Assembly (NCBI RefSeq): GCF_003122365.1
Contig: NZ_CP029254.1
Location: 4,427,501 to 4,491,500 of the forward strand
DNA: 64,000 nt
Direction: 5' to 3'
From: Streptomyces spongiicola
GTDB lineage: Bacteria > Actinomycetota > Actinomycetes > Streptomycetales > Streptomycetaceae
Position numbers and translations under genes: made by a program. Below are positions 1-7,203 of this stretch, in pieces (the stretch's first letter is position 1; each line of letters starts with the position of its first letter). Below the pieces are notes generated by a model. The model had not been told where the DNA came from and ran no database searches. It worked only from the letters and a program-made list of their open reading frames with translations.

Positions 1-2
1 AC

Positions 3-239
3 CGGCTCGGCCTGCTGGCCGTCACCGCCGCCGGCACCGACGAGGCGGTCGCGCTCTGCGAGGAACTGCTCGCCACCGCGCTGACCGTGTCGATCGAGCC
101 CGAGTCCGAGTCCGAGCCCGAGCCCGAGTCCGAGCCCGAGACCGAGGACAAGTCCGAGTCCGAGGACAAGTCCGAGCCCGAGGTCAAGGTCAAGGACAAG
201 GACAAGGACAAGGACCAGTCCGAGGGCGAGGACCGATGA
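3..239 (+). CDS. ATP-grasp family ligase, C-terminal end only, with acidic repeat tail
   Basis: The 5' part lies outside the window. The first ~35 residues (RLGLLAVTAAGTDEAVALCE and onward) match in pattern the last segment of the ATP-grasp protein at 1009-2277 (FLLTALVSGTDRAECEARLR), the closing part of an ATP-grasp fold. After it comes a low-complexity tail of about 45 residues built from Glu-Ser, Glu-Pro and then Lys-Asp dipeptide repeats, ending in GEDR. The stop TGA overlaps the ATG of the next gene (ATGA at 236-239), so the genes are translationally coupled. The ATP-grasp call rests on similarity to the neighbour and is inference; the substrate is unknown. Confidence 0.6.
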   Translation, partial: RLGLLAVTAAGTDEAVALCEELLATALTVSIEPESESEPEPESEPETEDKSESEDKSEPEVKVKDKDKDKDQSEGEDR

Positions 240-1009
240 CCCTCGTCGTGCTGGACCCCGACGGCCGGTACGCGGCCGGCTGCCCCGGCTGGCTCGCCGA
301 CGCCGGCGAGGAACTGCACCTGGTCACCGGCCGGGCGGGTGCCCACCCGGGCTTCGCCCGGGTGTCGGTGGTGGAGCGGTACGAGCGCGGCACCGGTGCC
401 GAGTCGGCCGTCCTCGCCGCCGCCGCCCGCACGCCGGTCCGGGCGGTGGTCGCGATCGCGCCGGGGGACCAGGTGCGGGCGGCGTGCCTGCGCGAGCGGT
501 TCGGTCTGCCGGGCCGGTCCCGCGAGGCCGCGCTGGCCCTCGCCGACTCGGTGGCGGCGCATGCGCTGCTGGCGCGGGCCGGGATCGCCACGACTCCCCG
601 GGCGGAGGTGCGACGGGTCGCCGACCTGTACTGGTGGGCGCATCGGTGGGGCTATCCGCTGGCGATCCGGCGCCGCCGGGGCCGGGACCGGCCGGTGATC
701 GCCGAGCCGGGCGACGAGGCGGCGCTGCGTGCCGCGGTGGCGGGCGGGCTGCTGCCCGTCGACCCGGCCGCGGTACCGGGTCTGACCGTCGAACCGGCCG
801 TCACCGGGGAGCCGCGGTGCGACGTGGACCTGCCGCTTCCCGGCGCGCTGCCCGTCGACCCGGGGCTCCCGTACGTGGTGGAGACCGTCCGGGGCCCGGA
901 CGGGGACCGGTTGGTGCACGCGGTGCGCTACGCCCCCGCGGTCCGGCCGGCCCGCGAACTGGTGCGGGCCCAGGCCGGGATGGGCCCGCTGCCCGCGGAG
1001 GTGTTCTGA
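236..1009 (+). CDS. Truncated ATP-grasp-like protein (no catalytic C-terminal half)
   Basis: 257 residues. It follows the N-terminal layout of the next gene: a Rossmann-like pre-ATP-grasp region, the FGLPGRSREAALALADSVAA helix that corresponds to GLPGQRMDTVLPYRDKALMK, then the start of the nucleotide-binding lobe (WGYPLAIRRRRGRD). It then ends without the metal-binding Glu/Asn region seen in the neighbour (LCEVACRNGG). It is therefore about 165 residues short of that neighbour and probably cannot carry out ligation alone. It overlaps both neighbours (ATGA at 236, TGATG at 1007), so it is kept in an operon and may be a structural or regulatory partner. A decaying duplicate is the alternative. 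Confidence 0.65.
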   Translation: MTLVVLDPDGRYAAGCPGWLADAGEELHLVTGRAGAHPGFARVSVVERYERGTGAESAVLAAAARTPVRAVVAIAPGDQVRAACLRERFGLPGRSREAALALADSVAAHALLARAGIATTPRAEVRRVADLYWWAHRWGYPLAIRRRRGRDRPVIAEPGDEAALRAAVAGGLLPVDPAAVPGLTVEPAVTGEPRCDVDLPLPGALPVDPGLPYVVETVRGPDGDRLVHAVRYAPAVRPARELVRAQAGMGPLPAEVF

Positions 1010-2277
1010 TGTCCGTACTGATTCTGCACCACCGTGGTTCGCTGGCGGGAACCCCCTACCATGAGTGGCTGGCGGACTACGGGGGCGATCTGCTGCTGAT
1101 CGCCTCCCGCGAGCATCTGGCCCTGGTCTGCGAGGAGTTGCCGCCCGGGGGCGGGGCCTACCTGCGGACCGCGGCAGTGGACGCGTACGAGACCGGGGGG
1201 GAGCTGGAGTCGCTCGCCCTGACCTGGGCGCGCGAGCACGGCGTCACCCACCTCGTCGCCTGTCAGGAGCGCGATCTGGAGCGGGCCGCCGAGCTGCGCG
1301 AGGTGCTCGGGCTGCCCGGGCAGCGGATGGACACCGTGCTCCCGTACCGCGACAAGGCGCTGATGAAGCGCCGGGCCGAGGCGGCGGGACTGGCCGTGGC
1401 CCCGTATCTGGAGGTGGAGTGCGCCACCGAACTCGTCGGCTTCGCCGAGCGGTACGGCTTCCCGCTGGTGCTCAAGCCGGTGGACAGCGCCGGCTCGGTC
1501 GGCCTGCGGATCCTCCGGTCCCGCGGGGAGTTCGACGCGTACCTCGCCGACGGTCTCGACCTGTACGGGCCGCATCTGCCGAACCTGCTCGCCGAGGCGT
1601 TCGTGCCGGGCCGGATGTGCCATGTGGACGGGCTGGTCGTGGGCGGCCGTACGGTGTTCGCCTGGGCGTCGCAGTACCAGTACGCGCTGGCCTCGTACGC
1701 GACCGACACGGGGGGCCGGCTGGATCTGACCCTTGACGTCGACGATCCGCTGACCCACCGGCTGCTCGAGTTCACCGAGCGGGCCCTGGCGGCGCTCGGC
1801 GGCCCGGAGGACTTCGCCTTCCACGCGGAGGTGTTCCACACGCCCGGGGACGAGCTGGTGCTGTGCGAGGTCGCGTGCCGCAACGGCGGTGCCGCGATCC
1901 GCGACATCGTCCGGCTGATGTTCGGGGTGGATCCGGGCGAGGCGTGGGTCCGGGCGCAGCTCGGCCTGCCGCTGCCCGGCTGGCTCGGCGCGGAGAAGCG
2001 CACACCGCTGCGGATGGTGGGACAGCTGGTGCTGATGAAGCGTCCCGGCCGGGTGGTGCGGATTCCGCAGAGCCCGCCGGACCTGCCCTGGGTCGAGAAG
2101 TTCCAGGTGTTCGTCGAGCCGGGGCAGACCATGCGGGAGGCCGCGTTCTCCGCCGACTTCCTCCTGACCGCGCTGGTCTCGGGCACGGACCGGGCGGAGT
2201 GCGAGGCCCGGCTGCGGGCCCTGGAGGGCTGGTTCCTGGGCGAGCTGGTCCTCGAGCCGGCCGACGGGGCGGTCTGA
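1009..2277 (+). CDS. ATP-grasp carboxylate-amine ligase
   Basis: 422 residues, about the usual length for stand-alone ATP-grasp ligases, which activate a carboxylate as acyl-phosphate and join it to an amine or thiol. Visible parts: N-terminal pre-ATP-grasp domain (1-100), ATP-binding lobe with FPLVLKPVDSAGSVGLRIL, an acidic pair in LLAEAFVPGRMCHVDG, and the metal-binding Glu and Asn in CEVACRNGG. The start codon overlaps the upstream stop (TGATG), so this is the third consecutive gene of one transcription unit. The acceptor and donor cannot be read from sequence. The nearby DAHP synthase and short peptide gene suggest specialised metabolism. Confidence 0.85.
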   Translation: MSVLILHHRGSLAGTPYHEWLADYGGDLLLIASREHLALVCEELPPGGGAYLRTAAVDAYETGGELESLALTWAREHGVTHLVACQERDLERAAELREVLGLPGQRMDTVLPYRDKALMKRRAEAAGLAVAPYLEVECATELVGFAERYGFPLVLKPVDSAGSVGLRILRSRGEFDAYLADGLDLYGPHLPNLLAEAFVPGRMCHVDGLVVGGRTVFAWASQYQYALASYATDTGGRLDLTLDVDDPLTHRLLEFTERALAALGGPEDFAFHAEVFHTPGDELVLCEVACRNGGAAIRDIVRLMFGVDPGEAWVRAQLGLPLPGWLGAEKRTPLRMVGQLVLMKRPGRVVRIPQSPPDLPWVEKFQVFVEPGQTMREAAFSADFLLTALVSGTDRAECEARLRALEGWFLGELVLEPADGAV

Positions 2278-2351
2278 GCCGTCCCCCGATCGCCCGGGGC
2301 GTGGCCCGGCCGGCACTGCACGCCGGCCGGGCCACTGGTGCGCCCGTCCGG

Positions 2352-3266
2352 TCAGGGCCGGTCGGGTGCCTCCTCCCGGCCGGCCGCGGCGCCGCTCCGG
2401 AGCCCCATCAGATAGCCGAGCTGGAGCCGGTGTTCGGCACCGTGCTCCTCCTTGAGCCGGGCGACGTGGGCCTGGAGCGAGCGCAGGCTGAGTCCCAGCC
2501 TCCGGGCGATCTCCTTGTCCGACCTGCCTTCGATGAGCAGCCTCCGGATCGACCCGCGGATCGCCGGAATGACCTCGGGTGCCGCGTCCGCCGCCCGCAC
2601 CGGCAGGAACGGGTACGACTCGGCGCGGTCCCAGGCACGCTCGAAGATGTCGGCGAGGAAGTGCACCACGGCCGGGAGGGTGATCAGCACGGCCGAGGTG
2701 CGCGCGGCGTTCGCCGGAATCAGCGCGGCCCGCCGGTCGACGATGATCATCCTGTCGAAGAACTCCGCCAGGGTCCGCACTTGGGCGCCGTACGACGTGA
2801 CGGCTCGGACGTACTCCTTGGTGGGTTCGTCGAAGCGCGTGCTGTGCTGGTAGAGCGTCCGCATGGAGACGCCGGCCGCGATCCGGTCGCGCACCGCGGT
2901 CAACGCCTCGTCCAGTACCGCGATCGGGCGCGGCCCGTCGGGCTGGGCGGTGAGGATCTCGGACGTGACCCCGTCGATCAGGTCCTGGATCGCTTCGTTG
3001 ATCTCGGGCAGTCCTTCGATGCTCTCGAAGCCCATCGCCCTCGCGGGAAGCTCCGGTTCGGGCAGCCGCACGGTCGCGGAGGGAGCCCGGCCCGCTGTGA
3101 GGGAGACGGCGCGGGACAGGTCTCCCAGGGCTTCGCCGACCCGGGCCAGTGCCTCGCGGCAGGCCGGGTCGCCGGGTGGCAGGGTGATGGCCACGGTGCC
3201 GTCCTTGGTCTCGGCGCCGGTCACTATTAAGCCCATACTGTCTGATTTATTCCAGTGTATTTTCAT
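2352..3266 (-). CDS. LuxR-type helix-turn-helix transcriptional regulator
   Basis: 304 residues from the ATG at 3266, chosen because GAAGGA sits about 5 nt upstream; a second ATG is at 3272 and in-frame ATGs lie further upstream. The C-terminus holds a LuxR-type HTH (IRRLLIEGRSDKEIARRLGL followed by SLRSLQAHVARLKEEHG). The middle resembles the effector part of TrmB/LuxR-like actinobacterial regulators, without a recognisable sensor motif. It converges on the ATP-grasp operon and diverges from the short peptide gene at 3471, so it probably controls this cluster. No autoinducer-binding domain or Walker motif is visible. Confidence 0.8.
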   Translation of the reverse strand: MKIHWNKSDSMGLIVTGAETKDGTVAITLPPGDPACREALARVGEALGDLSRAVSLTAGRAPSATVRLPEPELPARAMGFESIEGLPEINEAIQDLIDGVTSEILTAQPDGPRPIAVLDEALTAVRDRIAAGVSMRTLYQHSTRFDEPTKEYVRAVTSYGAQVRTLAEFFDRMIIVDRRAALIPANAARTSAVLITLPAVVHFLADIFERAWDRAESYPFLPVRAADAAPEVIPAIRGSIRRLLIEGRSDKEIARRLGLSLRSLQAHVARLKEEHGAEHRLQLGYLMGLRSGAAAGREEAPDRP

Positions 3267-3470
3267 TTGCATCCTTCGCTTCACCGAAGTGCGCCTACCC
3301 GAAGTATCGGTCATCCTGTTCAGACAGTCGAGGGGGATACATAGTTGCCTCAGCGGGGGCAACCGGGCTGGTCAGGACGTATTAATTGCGTGTTTGCAAT
3401 CGGTATGCCGTATGGACTGCCGCAATCTCCATTACCGTTGAGCCACGGTGAATCAAGCAGGGGGAAGACA
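3267..3470. promoter_or_regulatory. AT-rich divergent control region
   Basis: This 204-bp spacer is much richer in A/T than its surroundings and separates the LuxR-type gene from the peptide gene. It contains an inverted repeat at 3386-3401 (ATTGC, 6-bp gap, GCAAT) and another, TTGCC...GGCAA, near 3343-3361. These are candidate operators for the adjacent regulator. The start of the peptide gene at 3471 is preceded by a GGGGGAAG ribosome-binding site. Binding is inferred only. Confidence 0.45.
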
Positions 3471-3608
3471 ATGACGATCCGCGAAATACACGACACTGCG
3501 CGCAGAACCCCGGCATCGGCCGGAACCGGACGAGCCGGCATCGAGTGCTCCGGTGGCACCAAGGACGTGGGCTGGAACGCCGTCCCCGGTCCTGTCCGGA
3601 TGATCTGA
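3471..3608 (+). CDS. 45-residue peptide, candidate precursor peptide
   Basis: ATG at 3471 with a GGGGGAAG ribosome-binding site 4-11 nt upstream. The product begins MTIREIHDTARRTPASAG and ends with ECSGGTKDVGWNAVPGPVRM plus Ile. It has one Cys and one Trp, no transmembrane segment and no signal peptide. It sits alone between a LuxR-type gene and a DAHP synthase in a cluster with ATP-grasp enzymes. ATP-grasp ligases modify or extend ribosomal peptides in graspetide and pheganomycin-type pathways, so a precursor role is possible. No known core motif (such as microviridin TxKxPSD) is present. A spurious ORF cannot be excluded. Confidence 0.45.
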   Translation: MTIREIHDTARRTPASAGTGRAGIECSGGTKDVGWNAVPGPVRMI

Positions 3609-3808
3609 TCCGCCCCGGCCTGACCGCCCTCGCCCCCACTCGCACCACTCGTACCACTGCCTCACTGCAACTGGCCCGACACTAGGACGAGTTCGGTACC
3701 GGGGTACACCCTTCGGCCCCGGGAAGCCCGCCGGCCGCCCGGTGCCGGACGGACCCGCCGAGGCAGCGCGAGAGCCGCGCCCCTCGGCGGACGAAGGGGC
3801 GATACCTC

Positions 3809-5026
3809 ATGAACCCGAACCACCCATCCGCCGTGACCCGCCCACCCGCCGCACAGCAGCCCGACTGGCCCGACCCGCAAGCGCTGCGTCTGGCCGCCGA
3901 GGACATCGCCGCCCTCCCCGCGCTCGTCGCGGCCGAGGACTGCGACCGCCTGCGGGAGCGGCTGGCGGCGGTCGCCCGAGGCGAGGCGCTTCTGCTCCAG
4001 GGCGGCGACTGCGCCGAGAGCCTCGACGAGGCGGGCCCGGACACCACCGCGGCCAAGTACCGCACCCTGAACCTCATGGCCGCCGTCATCTCCGAGGCCT
4101 CCGGGCTTCCCGTGGTCAAACTGGGCCGTATCGCGGGCCAGTTCGCCAAACCCCGGTCGCAGCCCACCGAACTGCGCGAGGGCGTCGAACTCCCCTCCTA
4201 CCGGGGGGACATGGTCAACGGCCCGGCCTTCACCGCCGCCGACCGCACCCCGGACCCGGACCGGCTGCGGCGCGTCTACCGCGCGTCCCTGGAGACCCTG
4301 GACGACCTGGGCCGGCTCACCGCCGCCGACGGCGGTGAGTTCTGGACCAGCCACGAGGCCCTGATCCTGGAGTACGAGCGAGCGCTCTGCCGCCTCACCC
4401 CGGCCGGTCGCTACGCCCTCTCCGGCCACCTGCTCTGGATAGGCGAGCGCACCCGCCGGCCGGACGGCGCGCACGTCGCCTTCGCCGCCCGGGTGCGCAA
4501 TCCGATCGCCGTCAAACTCGGCCCGTCCAGCACCCCGGACGACGCGCTGCGCCTGATCGACCTGCTCGACCCGGACCGTGAACCGGGCCGGCTGACCTTC
4601 ATCAGCCGGATGGGCGCCGGCGCGGTGCGCGAGGCGCTCCCGGACCTGGTGGCGAAGGTGGCGGCCTCCGGCGCCGAGGTGGTCTGGATCTGCGATCCCG
4701 TGCACGGCAACACCGTCTCCTCCCCGACGGGGCACAAGACCCGCAGGCTCGACGACGTGCTGGACGAGATCAGGGGCTTCCTGGAGGTCCATCGATCCCT
4801 GGGGACCCATCCCGGCGGCGTCCACCTGGAACTGACCGGCGATCATGTCACCGAGTGCGTGGGCGGCACCTACGAGATCCGCTTCGAGGACCTGCCGACC
4901 CGCTACGAGACCGTCTGCGACCCCCGGCTGAACCTCGGTCAGTCACTGGACGTCGCCTTCGAACTCGCTGCCATGTACACGGCTTCTCCGGTCACCGACC
5001 GTGGGACCACCTGGGCGACGGTGTGA
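3809..5026 (+). CDS. Class II (plant-type) DAHP synthase, specialised-metabolism size
   Basis: 405 residues. It condenses phosphoenolpyruvate and erythrose-4-phosphate to 3-deoxy-D-arabino-heptulosonate-7-phosphate, the first shikimate-pathway step. Class II motifs seen: LLLQGGDCAES, KLGRIAGQFAKPRS, GDMVNGPAF, ARVRNPIAVKLGPS, WICDPVHGNT, THPGGVHLELTGDHVTEC and CDPRLNLGQSLDVAFELA. The housekeeping actinobacterial enzyme is usually about 450 residues and has an N-terminal extension for allosteric control. This one is shorter, like copies found in phenazine and other natural-product clusters. It is followed 46 bp later by the ICL/PEPM gene on the same strand. Confidence 0.92.
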   Translation: MNPNHPSAVTRPPAAQQPDWPDPQALRLAAEDIAALPALVAAEDCDRLRERLAAVARGEALLLQGGDCAESLDEAGPDTTAAKYRTLNLMAAVISEASGLPVVKLGRIAGQFAKPRSQPTELREGVELPSYRGDMVNGPAFTAADRTPDPDRLRRVYRASLETLDDLGRLTAADGGEFWTSHEALILEYERALCRLTPAGRYALSGHLLWIGERTRRPDGAHVAFAARVRNPIAVKLGPSSTPDDALRLIDLLDPDREPGRLTFISRMGAGAVREALPDLVAKVAASGAEVVWICDPVHGNTVSSPTGHKTRRLDDVLDEIRGFLEVHRSLGTHPGGVHLELTGDHVTECVGGTYEIRFEDLPTRYETVCDPRLNLGQSLDVAFELAAMYTASPVTDRGTTWATV

Positions 5027-5072
5027 CTCTGCCACCCCGTCCCCCGACGACGACGAACGAGGAGACCGCCTG

Positions 5073-5813
5073 ATGGTGGCTACCCCTGCCGGGGAGTTCC
5101 TGGCACTTCACGAGCGCACCGACCCCGGGGACCCGCTGGTCATCCCCAACGTCTGGGACGCGGTCAGCGCGCGCGCGTTCGCCGAGGCCGGCTTCCCCGC
5201 GCTGGCGACGTCCAGCTCGGCGGTCGCCGCCGTGCTCGGCTACGACGACGGCGAGGACACCCCGGCCGACGAGATGTTCGCCGCGATCAGGCGGATCGTC
5301 CGCTCCGTCGGCGTACCGGTGACGGCGGACATCGAGGCCGGCTACGGCCTCGCCCCGGCCGAGATCGTCGAGCGGCTGCTCGACGCGGGAGCGGCCGGCT
5401 GCAACCTGGAGGACTCCAGGGCGGGGCGGCTCAAGGACGCCGAGCAGCACGCGGAGTGGCTCTCCGAGGTCAGCGTCGCCGCCGGCGAGCGGCTGGTGCT
5501 GAACGCCCGGGTCGACACCTTCCTCTACGGCGACCGCTCGGCCGAGTCGGCGGTCAAGCGAGCCTGCCGGTACGTCGACGCCGGCGCGGACGTCGTCTAC
5601 CCGATCCTGGCCCCCGAGGAACTGCTCCCCGACCTGGCCAACGGCGTCGGCAAGCCGCTGAACGCCCTGTACCGCCCGGGCAGCGCGTCGCCCAGCCGGC
5701 TCGGCTCCCTCGGCGCCGCCCGGGTCACCTTCGGCGGCGGCCTGCACCAGGAGGCCGCCGCCGACGTCACCGAACTGGCCCGGAAGATCGGGCGGGCGTA
5801 CGGCACCCGGTAG
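5073..5813 (+). CDS. Isocitrate lyase / PEP mutase family protein
   Basis: 246 residues from ATG 5073, preceded by GAGGAG. A TIM-barrel superfamily that makes or breaks C-C or P-C bonds in 2-oxoacids. Visible motifs: NVWDAVSARAFAEAGFPALA, the metal-site segment VTADIEAGYG and CNLEDSRAGRLKD. The EDK-plus-CxxxxH signatures of true PEP mutases and isocitrate lyases are not complete. It more resembles the short oxaloacetate-decarboxylase or methylisocitrate-lyase-like members common in actinobacteria. It shares its direction with the DAHP synthase and could consume or supply pyruvate/PEP-derived units. Substrate not assignable. Confidence 0.82.
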   Translation: MVATPAGEFLALHERTDPGDPLVIPNVWDAVSARAFAEAGFPALATSSSAVAAVLGYDDGEDTPADEMFAAIRRIVRSVGVPVTADIEAGYGLAPAEIVERLLDAGAAGCNLEDSRAGRLKDAEQHAEWLSEVSVAAGERLVLNARVDTFLYGDRSAESAVKRACRYVDAGADVVYPILAPEELLPDLANGVGKPLNALYRPGSASPSRLGSLGAARVTFGGGLHQEAAADVTELARKIGRAYGTR

Positions 5814-5864
5814 GTCCCGGGCGCCCCCGGCGGGCGGTGACCGGGCCCGAACGCCTGCCGACCG

Positions 5865-6533
5865 CTACTTGGCGGCCATCAGCAGGTACTCGTGCGACCG
5901 ATTGGTCAGCATCGGGTCGTCACCGCCCGTCGGGCGGTCGTACAGATGGATCCGCTCGTCGCCCAGTGTGAGATGGCGTCCCAGCACCCGCGCGGCGTCC
6001 CAGGCCAGCGGAACGAACCGGTCGTCGATCCGCCGGTTCTGGACCGCGATCACGGCCCGGGCGCCCGGCCGCATGGTCTCCGCGATCGCGCCGAACGCCT
6101 CGTCCAGCGCGCCCAGGTAGTCCTCGTAGCCGCGCAGCGCGTAGAACTGCGCCCCGTCGGTGGCGTCGGTGTTCAGGTTGGTGCCGAAGTACGGCAGATC
6201 GCACAGGACCAGATCGACCGAGCCCGCCTCCAGCGGGGGCTTGCGGGCGTCACCGCAGACCATCTCCTGCCCCGGGTAGGCCTCCAGGCGCCTGCGCGCG
6301 TTCTCGGCGCGCTCCGCGTCCACCTCGATGCCGAACCCGCGCCGCCCCTCCACCGAGGCCGCGACCAGCGTCGTCCCCCACCCGGCGAACGGGTCGAGAA
6401 CCAGTTCCCCGGGCGCGCTGAGCTCCCGGATCAACGGCCGCAACTGGCTGACCAGACCGGCCTGCCCCGCCGCCTCTGGAAGCGCGTGCTCCGGGTCCTC
6501 TCCTCCGAGCACGAGCCAACTGGCCACCCCCAC
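5865..6533 (-). CDS. Orphan DNA methyltransferase (N4/N6-amino type)
   Basis: 222 residues. AdoMet motif I reads VLDPFAGWGTTL and the catalytic motif IV reads LCDLPYFGTN (D-L-P-Y), as in amino-methylating DNA methylases and related TRM11-like RNA methylases. Motif I precedes motif IV and the two are only ~65 residues apart, so no large target-recognition domain is present. No restriction nuclease adjoins it. The start shown is a GTG at 6533; in-frame GTGs at 6527 and slightly downstream are alternatives. It converges on the ICL/PEPM gene. Confidence 0.75.
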   Translation of the reverse strand: MGVASWLVLGGEDPEHALPEAAGQAGLVSQLRPLIRELSAPGELVLDPFAGWGTTLVAASVEGRRGFGIEVDAERAENARRRLEAYPGQEMVCGDARKPPLEAGSVDLVLCDLPYFGTNLNTDATDGAQFYALRGYEDYLGALDEAFGAIAETMRPGARAVIAVQNRRIDDRFVPLAWDAARVLGRHLTLGDERIHLYDRPTGGDDPMLTNRSHEYLLMAAK

Positions 6534-6650
6534 CGCGAATCACGCATCCCTTCGCACTCCCGGCCGCGGTCAGGGCACCGCGTGGTACCGGGACCGCCAT
6601 GCTAGTGCCGCATCGGGCGGCGTCTGCCCCGTCGTGACGCCCGGCACGGG

Positions 6651-6784
6651 GACGTTCCGGGCCCGGCGCGCGCCTGCCCCCGGCCCGTCGTGCGTACGCC
6701 CCCGGCCCGGCGCGGGGACGTTCCGGCCCGGCGCGGCGCGCGCCTGCCCCCGGCCCGTCGTGCGTACGCTCCCGGCCCGGCGCG
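6651..6784. repeat. Two tandem copies of a ~66-bp GC-rich unit
   Basis: The block beginning gacgttccgg and ending cggcccggcgcgg occurs at 6651-6716 and again at 6717-6784 with only small differences. It lies in an intergenic region and is most simply a recent tandem duplication. Confidence 0.8.
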
Positions 6785-6902
6785 GGCCGGCGTCCGCCCG
6801 GCGCGCATCCGCTCCCCGTCCGGCGGGCACGTACGGTGCGACGCACGCGGCCTCCCGTCCGGCGGCGCGACCGCCCCGCCCCGCCCTCCCGTCCGGCGGT
6901 AC

Positions 6903-6965
6903 GATCACCCGCTTCACCCGCTTCACCCGCTTCACCCGCTTCACCCGCTTCACCCGCTTCACCCC
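6903..6965. repeat. 9-bp tandem repeat (cttcacccg), six copies plus one degenerate
   Basis: Six head-to-tail copies of cttcacccg occupy 6912-6965 (the last ends in c), preceded by the related gatcacccg at 6903-6911. The period is a multiple of three, and the minus strand would read Lys-Arg-Val repeats, but no gene is supported there. Copy number is likely to vary between strains by slippage. Confidence 0.9.
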
Positions 6966-7203
6966 GCCGTCCCGGCAGGCGGGCAGGGCCACCGCCGGGG
7001 TCGTCGGCCGGGGAGCCGGCGGCGGGCGCCGGACGAGGCGTCGGGCCGTCGCCGCGGCCCCACCCGGACGACCTCGCCGGGAGGGGAGCACGGCGGGCCG
7101 ACCGCTCGGGCGGGGGCGGCCCCCGCGCCGTCCGGGCCGGCCCGGACGCCTGTGCCGGCCGCGATGAGTGGAAAGGTGTGCCCGTACCAGGCAGGCTGAT
7201 GGC

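Larger units (their letters stand above)
6534..7203. other. Repeat-rich non-coding spacer
   Basis: 670 bp without a convincing gene. Open frames exist on both strands but they encode only low-complexity Arg/Pro/Gly/Ala sequence. The stretch holds two tandem repeats (listed separately) and G/C-rich copies of cggcccggcgcg. The last ~50 bp would hold the promoter of the PP2C gene. Confidence 0.5.

Noticed and set aside
3471..3608. Microviridin/graspetide or lasso precursor
   Set aside because: No TxKxPSD or similar ester-forming core and no lasso-type Thr-penultimate leader is visible. Only a generic 'candidate precursor' label is kept.
5073..5813. True PEP mutase, implying phosphonate biosynthesis
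   Set aside because: The EDK motif of PEP mutases is not present and no phosphonopyruvate decarboxylase is nearby.
6903..6965. Possible Lys-Arg-Val repeat protein on the minus strand
   Set aside because: The only frame is low-complexity, without a ribosome-binding site or conserved neighbour; a simple tandem repeat explains it.
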